Assembly: GCA_003134655.1 (NCBI GenBank)
Contig: PLBY01000081.1
Span: forward strand, 1-64,000
Reading direction: 5' to 3'
DNA length: 64,000 nucleotides
From: Acidobacteriaceae bacterium
GTDB taxonomy: Bacteria > Acidobacteriota > Terriglobia > Terriglobales > Acidobacteriaceae
Positions 8,047 to 16,702 of the stretch are shown in pieces. Made by a program: the position numbers and the translations under genes. Positions within the stretch are counted from its first letter, which is position 1. Every line of letters starts with the position of its first letter. The notes below the pieces were generated by a model. It saw nothing but the letters and a program-made list of their open reading frames with translations, was not told the DNA's origin and did no database searches.

Positions 8047-8667
8047 ATGACCCAGTTCCGTTACTGCGGTTCCGCACTGCTGATCCTGGTGTCATGCTTG
8101 GCCTTCGGACAGGAGACTCCTGGCGGATGGCAAGTCTATCGTCCCAATCAGGAGGTCCGCGTTCCGCAGTTGCCGCAGCTAATGGCCCGTACGCATGACC
8201 TCTCGGATGTACTGCTGACTTCGCTCGACATCGTATTCCACGACCCCGGCGTCTGTTGCGGTAAAAACTCAGCTCTGGAGGACAGAGCCGTGACCGCCGA
8301 TCCTTTATCTCTGAAGGAGATTGCGGCCAAGATACGGGGAAGGCAGCTGTTGAGCGATGGCCGTCCCATCATGATTACCGCGGACGTCCTGCCGACCGCA
8401 CCTTCGGTCGACATCTCCTGGCAGATCGTAGGCCTACTGAGAGACAAGCAGGCCCTGCTTCTCGCATGGAATTCTCATCTTTATGTCCTCTACGGAGCTG
8501 TCTTCGACGAGGTCGGGAGTGAGGACGGCAGCACGGGTTTCATGATTCACAAGCTATTGCTGCTGGACACGCGGTATTCCGGTTCGCGGCGGGAGGTCAT
8601 TTTCAATCGCGATACCGACGATTGGGGCAAGGTTGAGGGAATGCTGCGGCTGTCGGTGACGCCCTAG
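8047..8667 (+). CDS. Secreted protein of unknown function
   Basis: This encodes 206 residues from the ATG with a GGAGG 6 nt upstream; an earlier in-frame ATG at 8023 has none. A signal peptide ends near CLAFGQ. The mature part contains a Cys-Cys pair in a PGVCCGKNSAL segment, then alternating beta-strand-like stretches (RPIMITADVLPT, ALLLAWNSHLYVLYGAVFDE). The pattern suggests a small extracytoplasmic beta-rich domain. The family is not recognised and neighbours give no pathway. Confidence 0.6.
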   Translation: MTQFRYCGSALLILVSCLAFGQETPGGWQVYRPNQEVRVPQLPQLMARTHDLSDVLLTSLDIVFHDPGVCCGKNSALEDRAVTADPLSLKEIAAKIRGRQLLSDGRPIMITADVLPTAPSVDISWQIVGLLRDKQALLLAWNSHLYVLYGAVFDEVGSEDGSTGFMIHKLLLLDTRYSGSRREVIFNRDTDDWGKVEGMLRLSVTP

Positions 8668-8745
8668 CAGAGGCTTGGCGGGCTTTCTAATCTTCCCCTC
8701 CGTTTTACTTTCCCATGTTAGCCTTGACTTATGAGGTGGTAATAA

Positions 8746-8976
8746 ATGACCAACCTGAATAAGGTAGTCTCTTCCCTGCGGAACGAGTATGCCCGTCTCG
8801 AAAAAGAGATGGGGAGAGTGGGGAAGGCACTGGACGCACTCGGCCATGCTGGCGGGAAATCGCTCAAGCACACAGGACGAACCTTGAGCAAGGAAGCCCG
8901 CAAGCGGATCGCCGATGCGCAACGACTACGCTGGGCGAAAGTGCGGAAACAAGCCGCCAAGCTAGTCAAATCGTAA
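8746..8976 (+). CDS. Small basic coiled-coil protein
   Basis: This encodes 76 residues, preceded by GGTGG at 5-8 nt. Residues 1-35 form a leucine/valine heptad pattern (a likely coiled-coil). The C-terminal half is very basic and contains SKEARKRIADAQRLRWAKV, a motif resembling the short DNA-associated segment seen in NUMOD3-like regions and in small nucleoid or regulatory proteins of this phylum. DNA binding is therefore a reasonable guess but unproven. No partner gene is adjacent. Confidence 0.55.
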   Translation: MTNLNKVVSSLRNEYARLEKEMGRVGKALDALGHAGGKSLKHTGRTLSKEARKRIADAQRLRWAKVRKQAAKLVKS

Positions 8977-9074
8977 GAGCAGTTATTTTCGCAAGCACCG
9001 CAGACGGCCTCGTTCGTAATTCCTCAAAACTTACGGGCGGGGTCGAAAGCGGAGTCTGATCTGACTCCTGCAAA

Positions 9075-10280
9075 ATGCCAGTTCCAGGACGTTTCCCATC
9101 TCCAGCGCGGATGCTCCTCGCTCTCGTTCCTTTGGCCTTAAGCGGGTTGCTGCCGGCAGAAGACGTTTCGCTGCAGGCGATTGTCACGCCCTCCACGATG
9201 GTATTGAAGGATGGCCGGCCCGTCACATTTGCGATACACGGATTCATCGAATTCAGGTCACTCGCAGAATTGTTCCCGTACATCGACTCACAGACCCAGA
9301 GATGGCCGGATCGCGCTGATTTCGGCAAGGCCCAACGAGAAGCGTTCGCCCACGAACTGTTGCGGCGCGGTGTCGAGAGCCGGATCATTTCGATGGCGGA
9401 TGAGCGTCCGCTGGAAACACTGGTGACCCATACACGGGAAGAATTGTCGCAGGCGCTCGCCCGTGTAAAAGAATCCGTGCCGCATGGTTACGCTGAAGCA
9501 TTTCTGGAGGTGCAAGAAAAGTGGAAACATTCGATCAATTGCTGGAGTGCCTCGCCGTCGATTCCTGCGCGTGTACTGTCAAATTGGTATCCCATTGAAG
9601 AAGGGATTCAACTTTACGGCGCAACTTATGATTCGACCGAGCATTTCTGGCAGGGCGTGAAATATCATCCTGACGTCACAGTGGCGCAGTTGAAGGAATT
9701 GCTGGCGGTTCTCGAGCGTAAAGAGTGGGGCCGATGGCTGGCGAGTCTGGATGCGGATCCGAATTTGTATCTGCCGAACGCCTATGCGGTGGAGTTCCTG
9801 CGGCACAACCTCACGCAAGAACGGCTGCTCTGGTTTCAAAATCAGTTAGCGGGACACGGACTGCAGGACGGCGATCATGCCCGCATGATTCAACAGCTCC
9901 AAGCGACTCCATTCCGCTTCAGTGCCTTTGAAGAAAAGGTGCTATGGGGCGATTTGGCCGACCTGTTTCATTTGGTCTATGTGTTTTCTGCTTCCGACGA
10001 TCCTCTGCGCGCGACGCTCGCCGACCGGCACTTTGACGGCGTCTACCTGAGTGAGCGCAAGATGGGATTTATCAGCGAAGACTTCCGCTCGCTGATGCTG
10101 GAAATCTGGAGGGTGAAATACCTGCAGATGCCGCGGTTTCGCGAGGTGATCTCGTCGATTCCGAAGGAGATCCGGCTCGAACATTTTCTGAATGACGGGG
10201 ATTCGCCCGATATTCCGATCCCCATTTATGTGGGATATCTGAACCAGATGCGGGAGCTGGCGCTCGCGGCGGGCCGGTAA
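9075..10280 (+). CDS. Possibly secreted protein with a NADAR-like signature
   Basis: This encodes 401 residues. A hydrophobic N-terminal stretch (MLLALVPLALSGLLPA, from Met13) looks like a signal peptide. At 168-196 the sequence reads LSNWYP, then a ~12-residue gap, then TYDSTEHFWQGVK. This matches the diagnostic pattern of NADAR/YbiA proteins (SNF-P ... Y-S-EH-xQxxK), which are N-glycosidases acting on riboflavin intermediates or ADP-ribose; the conserved Glu would be Glu189. A second block near 315-330 (DPLRATLADR) could match the family's later conserved helix, but there is an insertion of roughly 100 residues between. Family members are normally cytosolic and ~150-180 residues, so both the size and the export signal are unusual. 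Function uncertain. Confidence 0.5.
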   Translation: MPVPGRFPSPARMLLALVPLALSGLLPAEDVSLQAIVTPSTMVLKDGRPVTFAIHGFIEFRSLAELFPYIDSQTQRWPDRADFGKAQREAFAHELLRRGVESRIISMADERPLETLVTHTREELSQALARVKESVPHGYAEAFLEVQEKWKHSINCWSASPSIPARVLSNWYPIEEGIQLYGATYDSTEHFWQGVKYHPDVTVAQLKELLAVLERKEWGRWLASLDADPNLYLPNAYAVEFLRHNLTQERLLWFQNQLAGHGLQDGDHARMIQQLQATPFRFSAFEEKVLWGDLADLFHLVYVFSASDDPLRATLADRHFDGVYLSERKMGFISEDFRSLMLEIWRVKYLQMPRFREVISSIPKEIRLEHFLNDGDSPDIPIPIYVGYLNQMRELALAAGR

Positions 10281-10297
10281 TGCTCCGCGTGCAGCTT

Positions 10298-10819
10298 CTA
10301 GGCCGCAACCAGGTACTCGCTGCTGACTAGGCCGCTCGGATATTGCCGTGTCGCTATGTGACGGAGCCGGATGTCGCCGGGCAGAGGTCCGAAGAGCGGA
10401 ATCCCTTCTCCAATCAACACAGGCACGCGAGTGATCACGATCCGTTGAATCAGCCCGGCGCGCAAGAACTCTTGAATCGTGATTCCACCGTCGATGTACA
10501 GGTTATGGGCACCGCTGGCCGCGAGTTTCGAAACGATCTCAGCGGGAGTTCCGGCCATCTGTTCAACGACGCCCCCGCTGACTGCGGATAAGTCGACGGG
10601 CCGACTACTCAATACCACCACGCGCTTTTTGCCATAGGGCCAGGGACCAAGCGCCAGAACCGTCTCGAAGGTCTTGCGCCCCATGACAATCGCGTCGACG
10701 CTGGCGATGAATTCGTCGTAGCCATGAGGTTCTCCGCCGCCCGCCGGCAAGAAGTCGAAAGCACCATTTGGGCGCGCAATGAAGCCGTCGAGGCTGGTCC
10801 CGACAAAAACAGATAGCAT
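10298..10819 (-). CDS. RibD C-terminal/dihydrofolate reductase-like oxidoreductase
   Basis: This encodes 173 residues. The fold of the RibD-C/DHFR family is evident: the opening strand and loop SVFVGTSLDGFIA, the MGRKTFE motif after helix 1 (NADPH-contacting), and VVVLSSRP. A C-terminal strand pair with DGG (NLYIDGG) completes the nucleotide-binding site. Members of this YyaP/YwjB-type branch are NADPH-dependent reductases of mostly unknown substrates and are rarely true folate enzymes. The ATG at 10819 is chosen because the longer reading overlaps the upstream permease gene. It is the last gene downstream of the ABC export module and probably not functionally tied to it. Confidence 0.85.
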   Translation of the reverse strand: MLSVFVGTSLDGFIARPNGAFDFLPAGGGEPHGYDEFIASVDAIVMGRKTFETVLALGPWPYGKKRVVVLSSRPVDLSAVSGGVVEQMAGTPAEIVSKLAASGAHNLYIDGGITIQEFLRAGLIQRIVITRVPVLIGEGIPLFGPLPGDIRLRHIATRQYPSGLVSSEYLVAA

Positions 10820-10872
10820 GGTGAGCCTGCTTTGCTCTACGGTCTGACAATTTACCGACAGTCGTCCGCCGA

Positions 10873-11988
10873 CTAGGTCCAGCGGAACCATTTCAGCGCT
10901 AGCACGAATGAAATCCCGCCCCAGAGTGCCAGAATCAGCAGGCGGGGCCACTGTTGCAGCAGGGGCGTGCCCTCCAGAATGCTCGCCCGCAGAGCGTCGT
11001 TGAGTGCCGTTAGGGGCAACGCTTTGATCAGGGGATGGATCGCCGCCGGAAATCGTTCGTAGGAAAAGAACACGCCGGAGAAAATCCACATGGGCATCAT
11101 GACCAGGTTGATCAGACCGCTGATGCTCTCGATCTTTTGCGCGCGGCTGGCGGTCAGCAGGCCGACACCGCCGAAGGTGAGCGATCCCAGGCCGCCGAGC
11201 AGGGCGATCGAGAATACCGATCCGAGAACCCGCATGTGAAAGAAGATGACGCCGAAGACAAGGAGCAGTCCGATCTCGATGACCATCAGCAGCAGGCGGC
11301 TGGTCATAATCGCCAAGAGGAAATCGCCGCGGCGCATGGGTGTGCCCACGAAGCGCTTGAGCAGCTTGCGCTGGCGCATATCGACGAGGGCGAAACCGAT
11401 TCCCCACATGCCCGAGTTCATAAGGTTCATGCCGAGCAGGCCGGGGATCAGGAAGTCGATGTAGCGCGAACCCGGCTCGGACGAAGTGACCCCCTTGGTC
11501 GCTACAACATCTTTGCGGCCGGCTGAGAATTGCAGGGCATCGTTCACTTCAGTTTTCGCCAGGACGCTCTCGGGACGCGCGGGGTCGAAGCGGTATTCAA
11601 AGCCTCCATTGCCGTCGGGTTCGATCACGATGTCGAACTTGCCGAGGCGGAATCCCTTTTGCGCTTCCTCGGCGGGCAGCGTCTGCATCTTGAAAAGATC
11701 ATGCTGGGGGGAACGCGCCAGGAGCGATTGGGCATCTTGCGATGCGCTGCCCGCAACGATTGCGACGCGGACGGCGTCTGCGGGCTTGTTGCGAAAAGCG
11801 ATACCCAGACCGAGCGCAAGCAGCAAAGGAAACACAAATACCCAGAAGACGACCTCCGGCTCGCGCTTCAACTCCAGCATGCGGGCCATGAGCAGGTGGC
11901 TGTAGCCGGCCCAGCGGCCGTTCCGCGGGGGCGGAGCGTGCGGCGTCGATGGTGTTGTGGTCACCGGTGTTTCTTGCGCGATGCTCAT
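10873..11988 (-). CDS. ABC-2 type transporter permease
   Basis: This encodes 371 residues. There is an N-terminal Pro/Thr-rich cytoplasmic tail, a first membrane helix (VVFWVFVFPLLLALGLGIAF, residues about 46-65), an extracytoplasmic domain of ~110 residues (65-180) and then five closely spaced helices between about 185 and 365. This is the layout of ABC-2 permeases that export drugs, lipids or polysaccharides. The ATPase partner is encoded upstream on the same strand (13094-14026), with a thioredoxin-like gene and a palindromic element in between. Two copies of the permease with an ATPase dimer are expected. The substrate is unknown. Confidence 0.85.
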   Translation of the reverse strand: MSIAQETPVTTTPSTPHAPPPRNGRWAGYSHLLMARMLELKREPEVVFWVFVFPLLLALGLGIAFRNKPADAVRVAIVAGSASQDAQSLLARSPQHDLFKMQTLPAEEAQKGFRLGKFDIVIEPDGNGGFEYRFDPARPESVLAKTEVNDALQFSAGRKDVVATKGVTSSEPGSRYIDFLIPGLLGMNLMNSGMWGIGFALVDMRQRKLLKRFVGTPMRRGDFLLAIMTSRLLLMVIEIGLLLVFGVIFFHMRVLGSVFSIALLGGLGSLTFGGVGLLTASRAQKIESISGLINLVMMPMWIFSGVFFSYERFPAAIHPLIKALPLTALNDALRASILEGTPLLQQWPRLLILALWGGISFVLALKWFRWT

Positions 11989-12021
11989 ATAGACTTATGT
12001 TTCAGCCGTATAGCGCGTTGC

Positions 12022-12144
12022 CCCGGAGGGACGCTTGAAACCTAGCCCCGATCGAAGCGGTTCAGTCGTGCCTCCGGCACGGGTGAACATGTCGTCCGCT
12101 ACCCGCCAGTGAACTGGCGGGCTACTCTCATTAGTCCCTCCGGG
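12022..12144. repeat. Palindromic intergenic element with 11-bp inverted ends
   Basis: The element is bounded by CCCGGAGGGAC (12022-12032) and its exact complement GTCCCTCCGGG (12134-12144). Inside are two more hairpins: GTGCC/GGCAC around 12068-12080, and ACCCGCCAGT with ACTGGCGGG around 12101-12121. No coding potential. It lies between the thioredoxin-like and permease genes of the ABC module and looks like a MITE- or REP-like dispersed element. Confidence 0.6.
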
Positions 12145-12194
12145 ACATAACGCCTTCAGGTAGCCGATGAAACGACCGCGCCAATCCCCTTGGC

Positions 12195-13070
12195 TCACTG
12201 CCGGGCTTGCGGCTTCCATTTATTTAAGAACTCCAGCAGCGCTTCGGGAGTCAGCCTGCGCGCATCCTCGACCTCGCCATTTTTCTGGCTGAACACCAGC
12301 TTTCCGTCGCTCTCGGCTACTGCCATCGCCGGAACACCTTTGTCCAGAGGAATCTCGTACTGCTGCACCAGGTCTGCGTTCTTGTGCTCGTCCGGACCGA
12401 GATCGACGTGAACGAGTTCATAATTCGCGGTCAGAATGGGTGCCAGATCGGGGCCTTGAAAGGCAAGGTCGAGCACATGACAGTCAAAGCACCAGTTCGC
12501 GCCGAAGACCAGGAGCAGACGTTTGTGCGCTCGTGCCGCACGCTCTTCGGCTTCTTTGATCTCGGCGTGCGCATCCACATCGGCGGGATAGATATTCTTC
12601 TTCATGTCCGACGGCTGCTTCAGGCGGGGCGAGTCGGTTCTCTCGATCCCCACCAGTCGCCACTGGTCGCCTTGTTTCAGCCAGTACTGGTCGTCGGTAA
12701 CGGTGACGGCTTGTCCATTGGGCATGCCCGACACGACCTCCGCGCGGAAGATCATGCTGGCGCGGTCGGGACGCACGATCTGGCGGACAAACTCCACCTT
12801 CATGGAGCGCGCCTTGAGACCGAGCCAGAAAGTGGTATCGGCGTCGGCATCGTGCATCACTCCGCCGATCCTCGTCTGGGCCGCCGGACTCGTGCTGTAG
12901 AGCGCTTTGAGGGCCCCGGCATCACCTGCGAGGATCGCGCTCTTCCACTGCTCGAACGGAACGAAGGCACCAGCCGAATCGGGCGCAGGCGCAGTCTGCG
13001 CCCAACCGGACGACACTACGAATCCGAAAACAAGAACTGTGGCGGCTGCAACTCTGCTGATGCTATTCAT
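12195..13070 (-). CDS. Exported thioredoxin-fold protein with SnoaL-like N-terminal domain
   Basis: This encodes 291 residues. A signal peptide ends at GWAQ. Residues ~35-145 resemble an SnoaL/DUF4440-type small alpha+beta barrel (ends in YWLKQGDQWRLVGIE). Residues ~165-290 form a thioredoxin-like domain with ANWCFDCHVLDLAF; the redox pair is Cys194/Cys197. Such fusions act as periplasmic disulfide or thiol-handling proteins. The longer reading frame upstream runs through the ABC ATPase gene and is not coding. The gene sits between the ATPase and permease, a position suggesting co-transcription, although a direct role in transport is only a guess. Confidence 0.8.
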   Translation of the reverse strand: MNSISRVAAATVLVFGFVVSSGWAQTAPAPDSAGAFVPFEQWKSAILAGDAGALKALYSTSPAAQTRIGGVMHDADADTTFWLGLKARSMKVEFVRQIVRPDRASMIFRAEVVSGMPNGQAVTVTDDQYWLKQGDQWRLVGIERTDSPRLKQPSDMKKNIYPADVDAHAEIKEAEERAARAHKRLLLVFGANWCFDCHVLDLAFQGPDLAPILTANYELVHVDLGPDEHKNADLVQQYEIPLDKGVPAMAVAESDGKLVFSQKNGEVEDARRLTPEALLEFLNKWKPQARQ

Positions 13071-13093
13071 CAAGAACCTCTCTGCGAAGCACC

Positions 13094-14026
13094 TTACTCT
13101 TCTCTTAGATGGCGCCCCGTCAACCGCACAAACACATCTTCCAAACTGGCCTGGCGCGTGGTCAGATGCTGCAACTGGCTTCCCTGCTTGTCGATCGCAT
13201 CGAGCAGCGCCGGAATCGTTAAGTGCGGCTGCTTCACGTTCAGCGCCACCATCCCGTCGTCCTCGCGAACCGACTCTACGCTGGGCAATCCGTTCCACGC
13301 CTGCAACGATGCGCCGTCGGAGCCGCCACTCACCGAGAACTCCACGACGTGATGTCCGCCCAGGCGCTCGATCAAGTCCGCCGGAGAGCCTTCGGCAATG
13401 ATCTGGCCGTGATCGACGATGGCGAGTCGGTCGCACAGGCGCTCGGCTTCGTCCATGTAATGCGTGGTCAGCAGAACGGTGCCGCCATCGCGCTGAAAGG
13501 CGCGGATAATGTCCCACAACTGGCGGCGGCTTTGGGGATCGAGTCCGGTCGTCGGCTCGTCGAGAAACAGAATCTTGGGATTGCACACCAGCGCCGTCGC
13601 CACTGCCAGCCTCTGGCGCTGTCCACCGGAAAGCTTGCCCACCCAAGCGTCGGCCTTCTCGGTGAGTTGGAGTTGGTCGAGCACTTCGTCCGACGAACGC
13701 GGCTGCCGGTAAAAGCTGGCAAAGAGCTCAATCGTCTCGCGCACCGTCAACTTCTCCGATAGCCGCGTCTCTTGCAGAGATATGCCCAGCCATTCGCGCA
13801 TCTCGCGCTCGTTCTCGCTCCAGCTGTGTCCGAGGATTGAGACCTGCCCTGACGTTGGCTCAAGAAGGCCTTCCAGGATTTCGATGGTCGTGGTCTTCCC
13901 CGCCCCGTTCGGGCCGAGCAGGCCGAAACACTCGCCCGTCTGGATCTCAAGGTTCAGACCGCGCACGGCCTCGACTTTGCCGTCGTAGGTCTTGCGCAGA
14001 TCGCGGCACTGGATGGCTACGGGCAC
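13094..14026 (-). CDS. ABC transporter ATP-binding protein
   Basis: This encodes 310 residues from a GTG start. All nucleotide-binding motifs are present: Walker A GPNGAGKTT (38-46), Q-loop around SLQETRLSEKLT, signature LSGGQ (132-136), Walker B ILFLDEPT (152-159), and a switch His in TTHYMDEAE. The ~90-residue C-terminal extension ending in LEDVFVRLTGR is typical of DrrA/CcmA-type exporters paired with ABC-2 permeases. It powers the permease encoded at 10873-11988. A TAGAAT hexamer lies 6 nt before the GTG with no Shine-Dalgarno, suggesting a leaderless first gene of the operon. Confidence 0.92.
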   Translation of the reverse strand: MPVAIQCRDLRKTYDGKVEAVRGLNLEIQTGECFGLLGPNGAGKTTTIEILEGLLEPTSGQVSILGHSWSENEREMREWLGISLQETRLSEKLTVRETIELFASFYRQPRSSDEVLDQLQLTEKADAWVGKLSGGQRQRLAVATALVCNPKILFLDEPTTGLDPQSRRQLWDIIRAFQRDGGTVLLTTHYMDEAERLCDRLAIVDHGQIIAEGSPADLIERLGGHHVVEFSVSGGSDGASLQAWNGLPSVESVREDDGMVALNVKQPHLTIPALLDAIDKQGSQLQHLTTRQASLEDVFVRLTGRHLREE

Positions 14027-14032
14027 GCAGGC

Positions 14033-14038
14033 ATTCTA
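14033..14038 (-). promoter_or_regulatory. -10-like box directly before a start codon
   Basis: TAGAAT on the minus strand, 6 nt before the GTG of the ABC ATPase gene. The distance would place the transcription start at or next to the start codon (leaderless). No good -35 is visible. Confidence 0.4.
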
Positions 14039-14266
14039 ACGTAGACGAGAGCCCGTCAGCGGTTGTCATCTAGCGGGCTTTTTCCACAGCGCCGCTGCGT
14101 TAAAATACCGCATCGCCGGATAACTTTCCGGCATTCCTTGATTCTCATGCGCATCCCGCAGCGCGGCTTCACTTGACGGCGTTCCCTCTAAGACGCCCGT
14201 GTGTCGTTTCCCAAACCCAGCTGCAGTGGCCAGTTGTCAGTTGCCAGAATCTGAAAGGAAGCGCTT

Positions 14267-15250
14267 ATGCCGCGCAAGCTTTGCGTATTGCTGCCTCTGT
14301 TTGCCCTCGCCGTTTTCTCCTTTGCTCAAGACTCGCGCCACCTTACGTTTCACTATGGCTTAACCGTGAAGAATCTGCCTGCGGGCAAGAAGGTTCGCAT
14401 CTGGATTCCAGCCGCTCAATCGGATGCTTACCAGGAAGTGAAAATCGTCTCCGCCAAGGGTGACCTGCCGTTGAAAGAAACGCACGAGTCGAGATTTGGC
14501 AACGACATTTACTTTGCCGAAGCCACGAGCACAACTCAGCCCGAACTGCACTTCGACGTGGAATACGACGTAGTGCGCCATGAACGCGTGGCACAGAACC
14601 CAGTTCCGCACGTGACCGCCACCGCCCTAACCAATAAGGAACGGCAAGAAGACTTACAACCTGACGCGCTCGTCCCCATCACCGGCTTGCCTGCCGACCT
14701 CGCCGTCAAGGTGACCGAAGGCAAGACGCAGCCGGTCGACAAGGCTCGCGCCATTTACGACTACGTATTCACCACCATGAAATATGACAAGACCGGCACG
14801 GGCTGGGGACACGGCGACGTGCTCTACGCCTGCGATGCCAAGAAGGGCAACTGCACTGACTTCCATTCGCTGTTCATCGCGATGGCGCGGTCACAGGGCA
14901 TTCCCGCCCGCTTCGAGATCGGCTTCCCTCTGCCGCCGGACAAGCACTCCGCCGAGATCGCCGGTTACCACTGCTGGTCCGATTTTTATATCGACGGCAA
15001 GGGATGGATTCCCGTCGACATTTCCGAAGCCTGGAAGCATCCCGAGAAGCGCGACTACTTCTTCGGATCGCACGACGTGAACCGGGTGCAGTTCAGCATG
15101 GGCCGGGATCTACGGCTGAATCCTCCGCAGGACGGCAAGGCGCTGAACTATTTTGTTTACCCGTATGTAGAAGTAGACGGACAGGAATATGCAAACGTTT
15201 CGCTGGCCTTCTCATTCGCGGACGTGGCGGCCACGGTTGCGGTGAAATGA
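14267..15250 (+). CDS. Secreted transglutaminase-like (papain-fold) protein
   Basis: This encodes 327 residues, with AAGGAAG upstream of the ATG. A signal peptide ends near FSFAQ. Residues 30-110 form a beta-rich domain. The transglutaminase-like core follows, with catalytic Cys196 in GNCTDFHSLF, His235 in AGYHCWSDFYI and Asp251 in WIPVDIS, the correct spacing for the triad. Bacterial members of this family are mostly proteases or peptide-modifying enzymes of the envelope. The partner or substrate cannot be inferred; flanking genes are unrelated and convergent or divergent. Confidence 0.88.
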   Translation: MPRKLCVLLPLFALAVFSFAQDSRHLTFHYGLTVKNLPAGKKVRIWIPAAQSDAYQEVKIVSAKGDLPLKETHESRFGNDIYFAEATSTTQPELHFDVEYDVVRHERVAQNPVPHVTATALTNKERQEDLQPDALVPITGLPADLAVKVTEGKTQPVDKARAIYDYVFTTMKYDKTGTGWGHGDVLYACDAKKGNCTDFHSLFIAMARSQGIPARFEIGFPLPPDKHSAEIAGYHCWSDFYIDGKGWIPVDISEAWKHPEKRDYFFGSHDVNRVQFSMGRDLRLNPPQDGKALNYFVYPYVEVDGQEYANVSLAFSFADVAATVAVK

Positions 15251-15271
15251 AGATAGACAACGAGGGCAGCA

Positions 15272-15299
15272 GTCGGGGCCGGGCGCGCCCAACCCCGAC
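15272..15299. terminator. Hairpin between convergent genes
   Basis: GTCGGGG (15272-15278) pairs with CCCCGAC (15293-15299), enclosing the palindrome GGGCGCGCCC. It lies between the ends of two converging genes (stops at 15250 and 15308). It may serve as a bidirectional transcript end, though no T-run is present. Confidence 0.35.
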
Positions 15300-15307
15300 G
15301 CTGCGTC

Positions 15308-16426
15308 CTAGGGTGTATACAGTTCGGCGCTGGAGAGAACACTGAAAGTGCCGTTGGACGTTTTCATCTCACCGCCAGCAGCCAGTACCTGCCCATTCTG
15401 CAGAAGTGTAGCCGTGTGTACGGCTCGCGCCTGGTGCATGCTTCCGGTGAGCAGCCAGGACAGGGAGGATGCGTCGTACAGACGGCAGAGCGCATCGGTT
15501 CCGTATCCACTCTCCCCGCCTGCCAGCAAAACCTTGCCGGTGGCGAGCATAGTCAGCGGGCCACTCGGAGGATTCACTCCAATGTTGTGCGTCGCTGTCC
15601 AGGTGCCAGCGACTGGATCGTAGAACTCGCCGGAATAACTGGCAAGATGTCCTCCGAAGACGACGACGTCGCCGTTGGAGAGGAGTGCTGCGCTGGTGCC
15701 TGGATGGCCGAATTTCATGGTGCTGGTCAACGTCCAGGCACCATTGGAGTACAGTTCAGCGGTATTACTGTTCAGGCCGCCTCCCGCCATCAGGACTTGG
15801 CCGCTTTCGAGAAGGGTCGCGTGGGTCGAACGGGCAAAGTTCAGGCTGCCCGTGCTCGTCCAGGCGCCCGTGGATGCTTCGTAAAGCTCGGAGCTGGTGA
15901 GTATTCCGTTTGCGTTGTATCCGCCCGCAACCAAGACCTGGCCGCTCTGCAGTAGCGCGATCCCGTGCGCAAAACGGGGCGCCGCCATGCTTCCTGTAAC
16001 CGACCACTTCCCCGTCGACGGGTTATAGAGTTCCGCAGCCGCCGTGTAGGTGACGACGCCGTGGATATTCGTGCTGACGATCCCTCCCGCCACCAACACC
16101 TGGCCGGTTGAGAGCAACACGGCAGTATGGGCATACCGTCCAGTCGCCATGCTGCCAGTAGAGGTCCACTTGCCCGTAGCGGGGTTGTACAACTCGGCGC
16201 TGGTGAGTCCTGCGCCCGAATTTTCGCCGCCTGCAACCAGAACCTGGCCGTTCGCAAGCAACGTGGCGGTGTGGCCCACACGGGCTGCGTTCATGGTGCC
16301 AGTATTCGTCCATGTGCCGGACGTTGCGGCTCTACCCGCAGAAGGCATGCCGACGACCACGCCGATGGTCAAAGCTGCTAATACGAGCGTGCGACCTGCA
16401 AACCTGAATATGTTTTGGAAAATCAT
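15308..16426 (-). CDS. Exported seven-repeat Kelch protein
   Basis: This encodes 372 residues from the ATG at 16426, which has AGGGGG about 4 nt upstream; an earlier in-frame start 16 codons upstream is weaker. A signal peptide (hydrophobic core RTLVLAALTIGVVVGMPSA) is followed by seven Kelch-type repeats of ~47 residues. Each contains H-x-A/G-x-L-L-x-x-G-x-V-L-x-A-G-G and ends with AELYNP-type and G-x-W motifs. Seven repeats give a complete seven-blade beta-propeller. The likely role is extracytoplasmic binding of protein or carbohydrate. The two blades near the middle are degenerate (one lacks the AELY motif). No enzymatic residue is apparent. Confidence 0.88.
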   Translation of the reverse strand: MIFQNIFRFAGRTLVLAALTIGVVVGMPSAGRAATSGTWTNTGTMNAARVGHTATLLANGQVLVAGGENSGAGLTSAELYNPATGKWTSTGSMATGRYAHTAVLLSTGQVLVAGGIVSTNIHGVVTYTAAAELYNPSTGKWSVTGSMAAPRFAHGIALLQSGQVLVAGGYNANGILTSSELYEASTGAWTSTGSLNFARSTHATLLESGQVLMAGGGLNSNTAELYSNGAWTLTSTMKFGHPGTSAALLSNGDVVVFGGHLASYSGEFYDPVAGTWTATHNIGVNPPSGPLTMLATGKVLLAGGESGYGTDALCRLYDASSLSWLLTGSMHQARAVHTATLLQNGQVLAAGGEMKTSNGTFSVLSSAELYTP

Positions 16427-16702
16427 GGGACCCCCTGCAGACGGCTGGAATACAGACAGAATCCGTGTCGTCATGACGGTTCTGATGGGGGAGTCATCGA
16501 TCGACTGGTGACCTTCTACAGCCCGGGAGTTTCAGGCATCTCTAGTTAACAAGATCCAGACATTGTTGATGTCACGGCCTTGTCACGAGCTTGTCAAGAT
16601 CAGCCCACGCCGAACTTAGAGCGCGTTGGAGACGCCTCAGATCATCCGCCCAATTGTGGCGAGGCGGACCTTGCCTACCGCTGGGCGGACATCCCGCTGG
16701 CT

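Noticed and set aside
10820..11407. N-terminal extension of the DHFR-like protein in the same frame
   Set aside because: It overlaps the permease gene on the same strand in another frame and has the Arg/Pro/Ala-rich composition of an out-of-frame reading.
12022..12144. CRISPR-like array
   Set aside because: The hairpins are different from each other and there are no regularly spaced identical repeats; no cas gene is present in the window.
13071..13646. N-terminal extension of the exported thioredoxin-fold protein
   Set aside because: It overlaps the ABC ATPase gene; a clear signal peptide begins at the internal ATG at 13070.
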